Positions 36,651 to 46,236 are shown, counted from the first letter of the stretch. The stretch is 64,000 bases of DNA from Paenibacillus oenotherae (GCF_019443105.1 NZ_JAHZIJ010000001.1:682001-746000); one strand, 5' to 3'. Notes: a model not told the origin generated them from the sequence alone. Numbers and translations: made by a program.

Positions 36651-36719
36651 CAACTTAATTAAATCACCCCTTAATATTAGTTAATAAGTAAAGTAATTAA
36701 ACTAGCTGCAACAAATTAC

Positions 36720-36748
36720 TTTATATACTGAGGCTATAGATGTATACT
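36720..36748 (+). promoter_or_regulatory. Possible promoter of the LacI gene
   Basis: TTTATA (36720-36725), 17-base spacer, TATACT (36743-36748), about 57 bases before the start codon. The -35 is weak. Confidence 0.35.
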
Positions 36749-36805
36749 GTTTTTAGCATAACAAGCTGCTTCCGTTTAAAATTTATAGGACGGTGAATGT
36801 AAGTA

Positions 36806-37822
36806 ATGAAAAGCAACATTACGATGAAAGATATTGCAGATAAAGTTGGAGTCAGCAGCGTAACGGTCTCCAAAGCGCTTAACGATAAAGAAGGCGTCAG
36901 CGACAGTTTGAAGCTCAAAATAAAAAAAATTGCCGGCGAGATGGGCTATCGCTATAATTCAGCCGCCAAATCGATTAAGGAAGGACTGTCCTATAATATA
37001 GGCGTAATGATTCCGCAACGGTTTACAGGCCTGAATGATTCCTTCTATTTGCAGGTTTATCAGCAAATCTCCCTCCATCTTGAGCATTACGGTTATTATG
37101 GCATTCTAAATGTACTTAGCAATGAGGACGAAGAACAGCTCAGCTTTCCCAGAGTCTACAGTGAAAACAAAGTGGACGGGATCATTATTTTGGGCCAGGT
37201 CAGCAAGGAATACATCAATATTGTTCAAACTATGAACCTGCCCAAATTATTTTTGGACTTCTATGATGAACATGCAGAGATCGATTCCATCATCCAGGAC
37301 AACTTCTACGGCGCTTATGAACTAACGAATTACTTAATCGCGATGGGCCACCGTGAAATCGCTTATGTCGGCAATATTTACTCCACCAGCAGCATTCAGG
37401 ATCGTTTTCTCGGCTATTACAAGTCGCTTCTTGAACACGGGCTGGCTTTTCAGGAACGATTACTGCTGAATGATCGTGACGAGCGCGGCCGCTACATCGA
37501 GATCAAGCTGCCCGAGAAGATGCCCACAGCCTTCGTCTGCAACTGCGATCAGGTTGCGTACAATGTTTACGAACGGCTTACAGAATTAGGATTCCAAATT
37601 CCTTCCGATTGTTCCGTGGTAGGTTTTGACAATGACATCTATGCCACACTGGTCTCTCCGCACCTGACAACAGTTGAAGTGGATATCGATCAAATGGCAA
37701 GAACTGCGGTCAAATTTATCATGGAGAAGATCGCCAACCCAAGCCGCCGGAACGGCCGAGTGCTCGTACAAGGCAAAATTATTTATAGAGACTCGGTTCA
37801 GCGCTTGGAGGCAAGCAACTAA
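36806..37822 (+). CDS. LacI-family repressor of the mannan locus
   Basis: A 338-residue regulator with a LacI helix-turn-helix at residues 4-24 (MKDIADKVGVSSVTVSKALN), the hinge helix near 50 and a periplasmic-binding-protein-like sensor domain from about 60. It lies between the two divergent arms of the mannan locus, and a 28-base inverted repeat lies at the promoter of the right arm; control of one or both arms is a natural inference. The inducer is probably a manno-oligosaccharide. A terminator follows, so it is transcribed separately from the GH113 gene. Confidence 0.93.
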   Translation: MKSNITMKDIADKVGVSSVTVSKALNDKEGVSDSLKLKIKKIAGEMGYRYNSAAKSIKEGLSYNIGVMIPQRFTGLNDSFYLQVYQQISLHLEHYGYYGILNVLSNEDEEQLSFPRVYSENKVDGIIILGQVSKEYINIVQTMNLPKLFLDFYDEHAEIDSIIQDNFYGAYELTNYLIAMGHREIAYVGNIYSTSSIQDRFLGYYKSLLEHGLAFQERLLLNDRDERGRYIEIKLPEKMPTAFVCNCDQVAYNVYERLTELGFQIPSDCSVVGFDNDIYATLVSPHLTTVEVDIDQMARTAVKFIMEKIANPSRRNGRVLVQGKIIYRDSVQRLEASN

Positions 37823-37841
37823 AAATAGGCTTTTCACTTTA

Positions 37842-37866
37842 AACCGTCTGCAGAGGCGGTTTTTTT
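37842..37866 (+). terminator. Terminator of the LacI gene
   Basis: Stem AACCGTCT / AGGCGGTT with a GCAG loop (one mismatch pair) followed by a run of T residues, 20 bases after the stop. Confidence 0.9.
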
Positions 37867-37919
37867 GTTGTTGTTAAGTAAAAAATAAAGTAACAAAGTA
37901 ATAAAATCGAATTTATAGG

Positions 37920-37948
37920 TTGAATCCAATAACAATTATCTTTATAGT
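37920..37948 (+). promoter_or_regulatory. Promoter of the GH113-epimerase-GH130 operon
   Basis: TTGAAT (37920-37925), 17-base spacer, TATAGT (37943-37948), 82 bases before the GH113 start codon and 20 bases before the inverted repeat. Confidence 0.7.
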
Positions 37949-37968
37949 ATCTATTAAGTAGTTATTTT

Positions 37969-37996
37969 GTTAGTGTTTTTGATAACAAACGCTAAC
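37969..37996. promoter_or_regulatory. Inverted-repeat operator candidate
   Basis: GTTAGTGTTT (37969-37978) and AAACGCTAAC (37987-37996) form ten-base arms with one mismatch and an 8-base spacer. It lies just downstream of the promoter, where a bound LacI-type repressor would block elongation. The right arm (AAACGCTAACA) also resembles half of a CcpA cre site. Confidence 0.65.
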
Positions 37997-38030
37997 AAAA
38001 GATGCGAATCAAACTAACGAGGTGAACAGA

Positions 38031-38975
38031 ATGCATGTATCCGAACCATTTATTGCCGGAATGACTTGGGGTTTCATGGGTGTCAGAGGCACATGGAATA
38101 ATAAATCCGCTTCTCTGTCGATGGAACGTATGGCTGAATCCACGAATGCCAACTGGACTGCGATCGCATTCTCCGCGCTTCAGGCTACTGCCTTCTCTAC
38201 AGAAATCCCGTACTGGGACGAGCCGACTGTCACTGACGATGAAGTGCGCTGGGCGATCCGCAAAGCCAAATCGTTAGGTCTTCAAGTGTGTCTGAAGCCG
38301 ATTGTGAATTGCGCGGATGGCACATGGCGCGCTCACATTAACTTTTTCGATAAGGACGTACCCTGTGAACCCAAGTGGAGCCAGTGGTTCGCCTCCTATC
38401 GCGCTTACATGCTGCATTTCGCGAAGATTGCCGAAGAAACCGGCTGCGAAATGTTATGCATTGGCTGCGAGATGGTGCAAACTGACCGCCGGGAAACCGA
38501 ATGGCGCCAATTGATCGCCGAAGTAAGGAAGGTGTACAGCGGCCTGATTACTTACAATTGCGACAAATATCAGGAAGATAATATAGCTTGGTGGGATGCG
38601 GTTGATATCATCAGCTCCAGCGGATACTATCCCATTCAGGATTGGGACCGTCAATTGAACCGCATTGAGGGCGTCGTAAAGCAGTTCGACAAACCGTTCT
38701 TCTTCATGGAGGCGGGCTGCCCAAGCCGCACTGGCTCTGCCGCCATCCCGAACGACTGGATGCTTCAAGGGGAGAATAATCAAACCGAGCAAGCGGATTT
38801 CTATCGCATGATGTTTGCTAAATGCGCCGAACGTGAATGGGTTCGCGGTTTTATGTTATGGGATTGGCCGGCTAACGTGTACGAGCGCGAACAAGCCGTC
38901 CATGATGATGGCTACTGTGTCTATGGCAAGGAAGCAGAGCCGGTAATTGCGAAGTTCTATGCATCGAAACGATAA
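38031..38975 (+). CDS. GH113 endo-beta-1,4-mannanase
   Basis: A 314-residue TIM-barrel glycosidase of family GH113 (clan A) that hydrolyses beta-1,4-mannan and manno-oligosaccharides. It shows the family pattern FIAGMTWGFMGVRGTW at the start, the acid/base glutamate in CIGCEMVQTDRRETEW near residue 146 and the nucleophile glutamate in FFFMEAGCPSR near 226, then MLWDWPANVY. No signal peptide, so it works inside the cell. The GTG at 38022 lies within the Shine-Dalgarno (GAGGTGA), so ATG 38031 is taken. First gene of a three-gene operon. Confidence 0.9.
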   Translation: MHVSEPFIAGMTWGFMGVRGTWNNKSASLSMERMAESTNANWTAIAFSALQATAFSTEIPYWDEPTVTDDEVRWAIRKAKSLGLQVCLKPIVNCADGTWRAHINFFDKDVPCEPKWSQWFASYRAYMLHFAKIAEETGCEMLCIGCEMVQTDRRETEWRQLIAEVRKVYSGLITYNCDKYQEDNIAWWDAVDIISSSGYYPIQDWDRQLNRIEGVVKQFDKPFFFMEAGCPSRTGSAAIPNDWMLQGENNQTEQADFYRMMFAKCAEREWVRGFMLWDWPANVYEREQAVHDDGYCVYGKEAEPVIAKFYASKR

Positions 38976-38988
38976 GGAGGGCTGCACG

Positions 38989-40197
38989 GTGGATATAGCA
39001 CAATGGAAAGAAGAGCTGCAAGCCGAGCTGCAAGGCAATATTTTAAAGTTCTGGATGGAGCAGACGGTGGATGACGAACATGGCGGATTTGTCGGCGAGA
39101 TCGACGGACAGCTTCGGATCGATCCCCGTGCTGACAAAGGGCTTGTATTAAATGCCCGCATTCTGTGGTCCTTTGCTTCCGCATACCGGCTCTTCCCAAA
39201 TTCCGAATATAAGAAGATGGCCGATCGAGCTTACGATTATTTGAAAAATCATTTCATCGACCGCGATAATGGCGGGTTATTCTGGAGCGTTGATTATACC
39301 GGACAGCCCGCACAAACCAAAAAACAGGTGTACGGACAAGCTTTTTATATCTACGCATTGGCGGAATATAACCGCGCCTTCGGCAGCCAGGAGGCCATTG
39401 ATCTGGCCATCGGCATTTATCAGCTGTTAGAGCGGCATGCCTACGAACCCGTTCATAAAGGCTATATCGAGGCGCTGACACTAGATTGGAAGCAAACTGA
39501 CGATCTTAGCTTGAGCAATAAGGATTTGAACGAGAAGAAATCAATGAATACGCATCTTCATGTCCTTGAAGCTTATACCAATCTCTATCGGGTATGGAAA
39601 TCAGAAGAGCTGAAGCGCAGCCTGACCGAGCTCATTGAGGTGACACTGGATCATATTATTGATCCTGAGCATGCCAGATTCGAACTGTTCTTCGATGAGA
39701 GCTGGCAGGTCAAAGGCCATCACATTTCTTACGGCCACGATATTGAGGGCAGCTGGCTGCTGTACGAGGCCGCCGAAGTGCTTGGCACCCCTTCTCTGCT
39801 GGAGCGCGTCGAACGAATGGCACTTGCGATGGCGGAGGCGGTTCTTGCGGATGGCATCGACAAGGACGGCGGCATATGGAACGAAGCAGATCAGTCCGGC
39901 GTGACCGATTCCAACAAGGACTGGTGGCCGCAAGCCGAAGCGATGGTCGGATTTTACAATGCCTATCAGCTTTCAGGGGAAGATAAATTTCGGGCCGCCG
40001 CTTGGCATTCCTGGAACTTCATTAAAGCTTATATTGTGGATCCGGCTGGCGGGGAATGGTACTGGGGTGTCGATCAGGCAGGCAAACCGCTGGCCCATGA
40101 GCCTAAGGTCAGCCCGTGGAAGTGCCCTTACCACAATAGCCGCGCCTGCCTGGAAATGCTGGAGCGGCTGGAGCGGCAAGCTCTATCCCTACACTAA
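38989..40197 (+). CDS. Mannobiose/cellobiose 2-epimerase
   Basis: A 402-residue (alpha/alpha)6-barrel epimerase of the N-acylglucosamine 2-epimerase superfamily. Catalytic histidine regions are visible: [21 protein letters not shown] near residue 245, [15 protein letters not shown] near 313 and [16 protein letters not shown] near 380. In mannan pathways this enzyme turns mannobiose into 4-O-beta-mannosyl-glucose, the substrate of the next gene's product. GTG 38989 follows GGAGG by 8 bases, 13 bases after the GH113 stop. Confidence 0.92.
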   Translation: MDIAQWKEELQAELQGNILKFWMEQTVDDEHGGFVGEIDGQLRIDPRADKGLVLNARILWSFASAYRLFPNSEYKKMADRAYDYLKNHFIDRDNGGLFWSVDYTGQPAQTKKQVYGQAFYIYALAEYNRAFGSQEAIDLAIGIYQLLERHAYEPVHKGYIEALTLDWKQTDDLSLSNKDLNEKKSMNTHLHVLEAYTNLYRVWKSEELKRSLTELIEVTLDHIIDPEHARFELFFDESWQVKGHHISYGHDIEGSWLLYEAAEVLGTPSLLERVERMALAMAEAVLADGIDKDGGIWNEADQSGVTDSNKDWWPQAEAMVGFYNAYQLSGEDKFRAAAWHSWNFIKAYIVDPAGGEWYWGVDQAGKPLAHEPKVSPWKCPYHNSRACLEMLERLERQALSLH

Positions 40198-40217
40198 ATT
40201 TAACGGAGGAACATACT

Positions 40218-41390
40218 ATGCATCTATTCGAGGAACGAAAGAACCAATTAACCGAACGTTACGAAACGCTGCTTAACCGACGCAACGAAGCGGTGCCACT
40301 CGGCAATGGCGTTTATGACCGTTATAAATACCCTGTGCTCACTTCGCAGCACGCGCCGTTAATCTGGAAGTATGATTTTAACCCGGAAACGAATCCTTAC
40401 TTCTCCGAAAGACTTGGGATCAACGCCGTCCTCAATCCGGGCGCGATCTACCTGAACGGCAAATACTATTTGGTCGCACGCGTGGAAGGCGTCGACCGCA
40501 AATCGTTCTTTGCCATCGCGGAAAGCGATAACGGCGTAGACGGCTTCCGTTTCTGGGACCGCCCTGTCGTGCTGCCGGAAACGGACGTACCGGATACAAA
40601 CGTATACGATATGCGTCTCGTTCAGCACGAGGACGGCTGGATTTACGGTTTGTTCTGCACCGAGCGGAAAGATCCTGACGCTCCACGCGGAGATCTCTCC
40701 AGCGCAGTCGCACTGTGTGGCATCGCACGGACGAAAGACCTGGTCACTTGGGAACGCCTCGCCGATCTGAAGACCCCGTCCGCCCAACAGCGCAACGTCG
40801 TGCTTCATCCGGAATTCGTGGATGGCCAGTATGCATTCTATACACGTCCGCAGGACGGTTTCATCGATACGGGCTCCGGCGGCGGCATCGGCTGGGGATT
40901 GTCGGCGTCTATTGAGAACGCGGTCATCGACAACGAAATCATTATCGACGAACGTCATTATCATACGATTAAAGAAGTCAAGAACGGTCAAGGCCCTGCA
41001 CCGATCAAGACGAAGCACGGATGGCTCCACATCGCCCACGGGGTACGCAATACAGCAGCCGGACTGCGCTATGTGCTCTATGCGTTTCTCACCGATCTTG
41101 ACAAACCGTATAAAGCCACTCATCGTCCGGGCGGCCACCTCATTGCACCGGAAGGCGAGGAGCGCGTAGGCGATGTATCTAATGTGGTTTTCTGTAATGG
41201 TGTTATTGCAACCGAGAATGGCGACGTCTATATTTATTACGCTTCCTCCGATACACGTATCCATGTGGCTGCCACAACGGTAGACCGTTTGCTGGACTAC
41301 GTGCTGAATACGCCCGAGGACGCTTTCCGCTCCTATGCCTGTGTGGCCCAGCGGATTGAACTGATTGACCGCAATCTGTCACTTCGCTAG
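40218..41390 (+). CDS. 4-O-beta-D-mannosyl-D-glucose phosphorylase (GH130_1)
   Basis: A 390-residue GH130 enzyme. It splits mannosyl-glucose with phosphate to mannose 1-phosphate and glucose. Sequence features of this subgroup are [18 protein letters not shown] near residue 36, [20 protein letters not shown] near 88, the aspartate in [15 protein letters not shown] near 133, [19 protein letters not shown] and GGIGWGLS near 225, and [20 protein letters not shown] near 262. It follows the epimerase by 20 bases, the same gene pair found in known mannan phosphorolysis pathways. Confidence 0.93.
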   Translation: MHLFEERKNQLTERYETLLNRRNEAVPLGNGVYDRYKYPVLTSQHAPLIWKYDFNPETNPYFSERLGINAVLNPGAIYLNGKYYLVARVEGVDRKSFFAIAESDNGVDGFRFWDRPVVLPETDVPDTNVYDMRLVQHEDGWIYGLFCTERKDPDAPRGDLSSAVALCGIARTKDLVTWERLADLKTPSAQQRNVVLHPEFVDGQYAFYTRPQDGFIDTGSGGGIGWGLSASIENAVIDNEIIIDERHYHTIKEVKNGQGPAPIKTKHGWLHIAHGVRNTAAGLRYVLYAFLTDLDKPYKATHRPGGHLIAPEGEERVGDVSNVVFCNGVIATENGDVYIYYASSDTRIHVAATTVDRLLDYVLNTPEDAFRSYACVAQRIELIDRNLSLR

Positions 41391-41416
41391 TTTCTGCAGC
41401 CACCATAATGTCAAAA

Positions 41417-41811
41417 GGAGCTGTCCAGGCTAGGCGAAACATGCAAAACGGCAGTTTTTTGCCCGTTTCTGGCCCCATGAAGGTGAAATGCCTGCCAGCG
41501 TGCAGGTATTCCACCTTCGTTTCCCCTTAACGGCCGATTTCCCCTCAAATTCATGCCGGATTGCAGGAATGTTATCATTATGGCGTCTTGTAAGCGAAAT
41601 TCATGCTCATTCGCAGGCTTCTTACTCCGTCACGCTGCCTTCAAACCACTTGGAGAAGGAGTGTCCAGAAAGTTGTTTGATTTCAGCGTCCCCACTATGT
41701 CCCCCAAAGAAAAAGATGCTTCCCGTCCCACTTTTTAGTTTTTAGTGGTGATGGAGGCATCTTTTTACATCATTTGGGACTGGCTCATTGGATATTGGAT
41801 CGGGCAGCCCC
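41417..41811 (+). repeat. Composite palindromic repeat, copy R5
   Basis: Starts GAGCTGTCC and ends GGGCAGCCCC one base before the next gene's stop codon. It holds H1 (41479-41518, one mismatch), H2 and H3 (near 41548-41620) and H4 (41711-41766), in which TTTTTAGT is duplicated in the loop. The left third present in R1 and R2 is shortened. It lies between the convergent GH130 and LacI genes. Confidence 0.83.
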
Positions 41812-41812
41812 T

Positions 41813-42886
41813 TTATTTCTGCGCGTCTGCCGCCAGCGGAGCTGCTGTAGAATCCCGATGAACCAACTCGGCGCACACTAATATTTTTTCATAGGGCTGT
41901 TCCGGATTGCTGATGCGTTCCAGAAGCTTCTTGACCGCTCTATGGCCCATCGCCTGCTTCGGCACATCAACAGTCGTAATCGGCGGATCGCTGCGATACG
42001 CGTCGTCGATATTGTCAAATCCCGTGATTGCCATTCCAGCAGGCACTTCTATATCCGCTTCCTTGAGCAGCTGCCGCACGTGCAGGGCAATGGAATCATT
42101 GGCGCAGACGAGTGCGGTAGGCATCGGCTTGCTGCTCTTCTGTACTGCAATCCATTCCTTAACATCCGGACCATATTCACCTGTCTCCACGCCACGCAGC
42201 CGCAGCATCGGATCTTGACGATCGGGCACTGTCAATCCGTTCAATTCCAGCACCTCCCGAAAGCCGATCCAGCGGTCATGGAAGCTGCTCGAGAACTGAA
42301 TATCACCGAGAAAATGAAGTCTGGTATGGCCAAGACCGACCAAATGCGTGCATAGCCGCGACATGCTGTCCCGATTGTTGGCAAATACCGTATCCGTCGG
42401 AATGAGCGCATCCTCGTGGTCCACAAGAATAAGCGGCAGCCCTGATCGGTGAACCTCCAGCAGCAGCGATGATTCGATCTGTCCGACCCCGATCATCCCC
42501 AGAATTCCTTCCAGATTCAGTACATGCAAGAAATCTTCGGCTCTGGACTCCGACACAATAATCATACCAAGCTGGCGCAATTCCAGCTCTTCGGAGATAC
42601 CCTCCAGTATTTTCCCCCAATAAAGCGATTCCTTATTTTGAAACCGAATATTAGGCATGAGCACAAGCACCGACCGCTTGCCATGGATGGATGCCTTTCT
42701 TTCCGCAGGGATTTGGTTTTTCATATATGCGGATTTTTGCCCGAAATAACCAAGCTCAGAGGCCGCTTGAATGACCCTTTTTTTAGTTGCTTCACTTACG
42801 CCGCCTTTGCCCGAGAGCGCCTTGGAAACGGCAAACTTGGACAGGCCGAGATGGTCGGCAATCTGCTGCATCGTAATTCTCTTCAA
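41813..42886 (-). CDS. LacI-family transcriptional regulator (second)
   Basis: A 357-residue regulator with a LacI helix-turn-helix at residues 5-26 (MQQIADHLGLSKFAVSKALS) and a sugar-sensing domain from about 70. It is convergent with the mannan operon and separated from it by repeat R5. It may be a second regulator of sugar use, but nothing next to it is an obvious target. The TTG at 42886 has GGAGGT nine bases upstream; a TATAAT box lies at 42944-42949 region with a poor -35. Confidence 0.9.
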   Translation of the reverse strand: MKRITMQQIADHLGLSKFAVSKALSGKGGVSEATKKRVIQAASELGYFGQKSAYMKNQIPAERKASIHGKRSVLVLMPNIRFQNKESLYWGKILEGISEELELRQLGMIIVSESRAEDFLHVLNLEGILGMIGVGQIESSLLLEVHRSGLPLILVDHEDALIPTDTVFANNRDSMSRLCTHLVGLGHTRLHFLGDIQFSSSFHDRWIGFREVLELNGLTVPDRQDPMLRLRGVETGEYGPDVKEWIAVQKSSKPMPTALVCANDSIALHVRQLLKEADIEVPAGMAITGFDNIDDAYRSDPPITTVDVPKQAMGHRAVKKLLERISNPEQPYEKILVCAELVHRDSTAAPLAADAQK

Positions 42887-43019
42887 CTGGATGCTACCTC
42901 CGCAAACCTAACTGTTTGTATAATTCACTCCTTTTATTATAACAAATTAAGAACAGAGATACATGCAATTATTTAGCATCGATGAAGGTTAGATTCCCGT
43001 TATCCTCTGCGATTGTCAG

Positions 43020-43472
43020 CTACCTTAAAAATCCCACGACATGATTTAATTTCTCTACAGCTTGGGGTTGTATTTTCAACGTCGTCTGCGGTACCCCTGT
43101 TCCACCATAAATATACGGGAATCGATGCAGCCCTCTGTCCATTATTGCAGGGAGGCCAGGATTTATTAACGATACATCTCCAATCTTACACCCTGTTACT
43201 TGTTCTGCCTCTTGCGGCTTGGCCAATCTGATCTCATCAAGCTTCAGAAGTTCTTTTAATACTTCAAAATCAACTCGTCCATAATCACCCGAAAGAATGA
43301 GAGAGTAATAGCCTTTGTCTGTCTTCAAAATTAAAGTTGGGGCTGTTTGTCCAATTTCAATGCCAAAGTAGTCTGCGCCTTCTTGAGCGCTATGAATTTT
43401 CTTGCTGTGCTTGAGGATTTCGTACTCAATCTGCTGATTGTTTAGAATTGATAATAACTGCTCCATGCTCAT
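43020..43472 (-). CDS. YbaK/EbsC-family prolyl-tRNA editing domain protein
   Basis: A 150-residue freestanding editing domain of the YbaK/ProX group that deacylates mischarged tRNAs such as Cys- or Ala-tRNA-Pro. The conserved lysine appears in APTLILKTDKGYYSLILSG near residue 51, and GCKIGDVSLINPG and IYGGTGVPQTTLKI are family-typical. Exact tRNA specificity cannot be told. It is a single gene; the 43473-43627 stretch upstream is AT-rich and holds no other recognisable feature. Confidence 0.88.
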   Translation of the reverse strand: MSMEQLLSILNNQQIEYEILKHSKKIHSAQEGADYFGIEIGQTAPTLILKTDKGYYSLILSGDYGRVDFEVLKELLKLDEIRLAKPQEAEQVTGCKIGDVSLINPGLPAIMDRGLHRFPYIYGGTGVPQTTLKIQPQAVEKLNHVVGFLR

Positions 43473-43627
43473 CCAACTTCCACTTGTAATTTACCTAACC
43501 TCGTTTAACCTTGTTAAAACTATTTTACATATATAATATTTTACCATTTTTTTGATAGATTAGGAAAGCAAGTTGTTGCATATCCCCCGCATTCTCGTTC
43601 AAAATAGTGGCTGAAACAATTAAAATC

Positions 43628-44045
43628 GAGGCTGTCCCATCAGATTTTCTATCTTCTAGCGCAGTAAATGACTTCATAATACGGTATCGCACTGTGTGAG
43701 CACCAAGCTCTGGCGTGGCGCTGCATGACAGTGGTCGGCCACTGCGAAGCAGGAAGCCTGCGAATGTGCATGAATTTCGGTTACAAGATGCCATAATGGC
43801 ATCATTCCTGCGATAAGGCATGAATTTGAGCAAAAATCGGCCGTTAAGGGGAAGCGAAGGTGAAATACCTGCACACTGGCAGGCATTTCACCTTCATGGG
43901 GCCTGAAACAGGAAAAAAACTGCCGTTTCGCATGTTTCGCCTAACCTAACTCGCATATCTCGGTGTTTGAATGACGGATCTTCCTCTGGTGAGGAGTACG
44001 TCAAACAGTCTGATAATCGCAGGCATTCCACATCGTACCGCTTGC
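43628..44045 (-). repeat. Composite palindromic repeat, copy R6
   Basis: Inverted relative to R1. It starts GAGGCTGTCCC on the plus strand, a typical IS-like end, followed by a degenerate part lacking a clear H4. It then has H3 (near 43750-43775), H2 (near 43805-43830), H1 (43856-43895, arms intact), the CGCATGTTTCGCC stretch and a segment related to the left third of R1 and R2 up to about 44045. It lies between sigK and ybaK. Confidence 0.78.
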
Positions 44046-44111
44046 ATTTCAGAATCGGTGGCTTCTACATAGGTTTTGAGGGTTGCCTTATTCGGCACGC
44101 CAGTCAACGTT

Positions 44112-44813
44112 TCACTTCTTTACCTTATAAAACTCATGATACAGCTTCATTAACGCCCGCTTCTCAATCCGTGATACGTAGCTGCGGCTGATGCCGAGTT
44201 CCTTCGCGATCTCCCGTTGTGTCCGTTCTTCCCCGCCATGCACTAAGCCAAAACGACCGACAACCACTTCCTTTTCCCGATCGTCCAAAATATCCAGATT
44301 TTTGTATATTTTTGATTTCTCGATTTTCAGCTGCACCTTGTCTGCAACATCATCGGCTTCTGTGCCGAGAATATCGATCAAGGTGATCTCGTTCCCTTCT
44401 TTGTCCGTTCCGATGGGGTCATGCAGTGATACGTCCTTGCGGGTTTTCTTCAAAGATCTGAGATGCATAAGTATTTCGTTCTCAATACAACGAGCGGCGA
44501 AAGTGGCAAGCTTCGTTCCTTTGTTCGGCTGGAAGCTCTCGATTGCCTTAATGAGACCGATCGTGCCGATGGAGATCAGATCCTCCAGATCCTCCCCTGT
44601 ATTGTCGAATTTCTTGACGATATGCGCCACCAGCCGCAAATTATGCTCGATAAGCAGGTTGCGGGAATGCTGGTTGCCTTCGGCCATCAGCTGCAGATGC
44701 TTGATTTCATCTTCCTCGTGAAGCGGTTGCGGGAAGGCATTATTTTTAACGTAGGATACAAGAAGCGACAACTGCTTAATCATCAGTGCGATAGCAGCAA
44801 ATAATCCAGGCAT
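44112..44813 (-). CDS. sigK: Sporulation sigma factor SigK (uninterrupted)
   Basis: A 233-residue mother-cell sigma factor for late sporulation. The pro-region [20 protein letters not shown] is hydrophobic and would be cut by the SpoIVFB protease, leaving [11 protein letters not shown] as mature start as in Bacillus. Region 2 ([36 protein letters not shown]) and region 4.2 ([24 protein letters not shown]) are intact. The gene is continuous, with no skin-type insertion. ATG 44813 follows GGAGGTG. Confidence 0.96.
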   Translation of the reverse strand: MPGLFAAIALMIKQLSLLVSYVKNNAFPQPLHEEDEIKHLQLMAEGNQHSRNLLIEHNLRLVAHIVKKFDNTGEDLEDLISIGTIGLIKAIESFQPNKGTKLATFAARCIENEILMHLRSLKKTRKDVSLHDPIGTDKEGNEITLIDILGTEADDVADKVQLKIEKSKIYKNLDILDDREKEVVVGRFGLVHGGEERTQREIAKELGISRSYVSRIEKRALMKLYHEFYKVKK

Positions 44814-44888
44814 GATACCGTCCACCTCCATCATGTAATGCCAAGGAAACACGCCGGATTCCTCAACGAACACTAAAGACTGTTCTAC

Positions 44889-44917
44889 ATTCTATGTGGG
44901 CAGCGGCCTAGAAGTGC
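44889..44917 (-). promoter_or_regulatory. Possible SigE promoter of sigK
   Basis: A good SigE-like -10, CATAGAAT (44896-44889, minus strand), with a weak -35 (GCACTTC, 44917-44911) 14 bases upstream. sigK is known to be transcribed by SigE RNA polymerase in Bacillus. Confidence 0.35.
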
Positions 44918-44939
44918 ATGTACGGCATGCAAGGGGCAT

Positions 44940-46061
44940 TCATTTTAGAAAGTGGGCGAACTTATCCGGCTCATGACGAATGTCTTGCGCAAGCTTCTCG
45001 TATTCCAATGTTAATTTGACTGAACGGACTCTCTGGGCATCTTGATCTCGCGGTTCGATGAATCCTTCATCTCTCCAATGACTTACCTTTTCCCTGATCG
45101 AGCGATCCGACAAACGCAGAAGCTCTCTCATTTCGCTTGTTGTCAGCGTGTCTTGCTTGAAAGTTAATTGAGCAAACACCATTCTCTGCTGTGGATCAAG
45201 CTTTCGAATCAGATCCGGTTCGATTCTCGTCATTTGAACAGATTTCTCTGTAACAATGTTAGCTGCTTCTTGAAAGACTTCCGCTAAGCCGTCGATAAAA
45301 AATTCCAGCCAAGGTGTCAATTCGGCATCATGACGACCAAAATAATAATTGTGATGGAGGCCGAGTTGAAGTCGTCGATAGTACTCTGCAAGATTGCGAT
45401 CATAGAAATTTTCGAGTACAAATAATCCTTTCAGTCCATATCCCCCCCTGCGAAGAAGGTATGTCGTGATCATCCGGGCTGTTCGGCCATTTCCGTCCCA
45501 ATAGGGATGGATGGTGAGAAACTGCCACATGAAAATCCCTGCTTTGATTGGAGCCGGAATCGAATACGTTTCCGGGGAATTGATCCAGGCAACCAAATCC
45601 TCCATTAACACAGGGACGTCCTGCCATTCGGGAGGCAGATAAAAGCCGGAATCATTACGGCTGCCAACTTGATTCTGCTCTTCACGATATTCACTGACAC
45701 GCGGTCTTCGACCGTGCGAAATTTTGATTATGGCATGAAGCTTCTTCACAAACTCTTCTGTAACCGGCAATTGCCTCTTTTCAGCCTCATCAAGGTATTG
45801 CAAAGCTTTCATCAAGTTATACACTTCTTGTTCTTCATTGTCACTACTGGTTTGGTACAAAGCCTTTCGCTTCGTCGCCTCATCGAGCGTATTCCCCTCA
45901 ATCTTAGTAGAGAGAATTACCGTTTTTTCCATCGATTCTTTCTTAAGCAAATCCAGAATGGATACGGGCAATGGAAGCAGATCCACGACCGCACTTGCAC
46001 GTTGAATATCCATCAACCGCCTGGCAACGGAATCCGTTATTGAATATTTTGGTGTAAACAT
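44940..46061 (-). CDS. Fic-domain protein with C-terminal winged helix
   Basis: A 373-residue Fic protein that probably transfers AMP (or another nucleotide) to a protein side chain. The active-site motif HPYWDGNGRTARM is near residue 200. The N-terminal inhibitory helix carries STKIEGN near 52, fitting the class II [S/T]xxxE[G/N] motif that keeps the enzyme off. Residues after about 300 form a winged helix-turn-helix (TTSEMRELLRLSDRSIREKV). Target protein is unknown. ATG 46061 follows GGAGGAG; a TTG three bases earlier is possible. The promoter carries repeats that may be its own operator. Confidence 0.92.
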   Translation of the reverse strand: MFTPKYSITDSVARRLMDIQRASAVVDLLPLPVSILDLLKKESMEKTVILSTKIEGNTLDEATKRKALYQTSSDNEEQEVYNLMKALQYLDEAEKRQLPVTEEFVKKLHAIIKISHGRRPRVSEYREEQNQVGSRNDSGFYLPPEWQDVPVLMEDLVAWINSPETYSIPAPIKAGIFMWQFLTIHPYWDGNGRTARMITTYLLRRGGYGLKGLFVLENFYDRNLAEYYRRLQLGLHHNYYFGRHDAELTPWLEFFIDGLAEVFQEAANIVTEKSVQMTRIEPDLIRKLDPQQRMVFAQLTFKQDTLTTSEMRELLRLSDRSIREKVSHWRDEGFIEPRDQDAQRVRSVKLTLEYEKLAQDIRHEPDKFAHFLK

Positions 46062-46082
46062 CAAATCACTCCTCCCAATAAA

Positions 46083-46120
46083 ATTATAACATTGCCGCTA
46101 TTTTGCCGCAAATAATAGCG
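46083..46120 (-). promoter_or_regulatory. Promoter of the fic gene with overlapping repeats
   Basis: TTGCGG (46111-46106), 17-base spacer, TATAAT (46088-46083) on the minus strand. The region also holds an inverted repeat CGCTATT / AATAGCG (46096-46120) and two direct copies of TTGCCGC (46093-46099, 46103-46109) covering the -35 and spacer. Confidence 0.6.
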
Positions 46121-46193
46121 ATATTGTTTAATTCTACTGTAACTCAACTTCATGTCATAGTCCTCTTCACTCAGCTTGACAATGAATGGGTAG

Positions 46194-46222
46194 AAAAAAG
46201 ACGACTACCACAAAGTAGTCGC
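46194..46222 (-). terminator. Terminator after the 46.2 kb hypothetical gene
   Basis: Minus-strand stem GCGACTAC / GGTAGTCG with a TTTGT loop region, followed by TCTTTTTTCT, starting 15 bases after the stop codon. Confidence 0.88.
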
Positions 46223-46236
46223 CTGAAGACACTTTC

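Noticed and set aside
44112-44813. sigK split by a skin-like element
   Set aside because: The reading frame is continuous from the pro-region to region 4.2.
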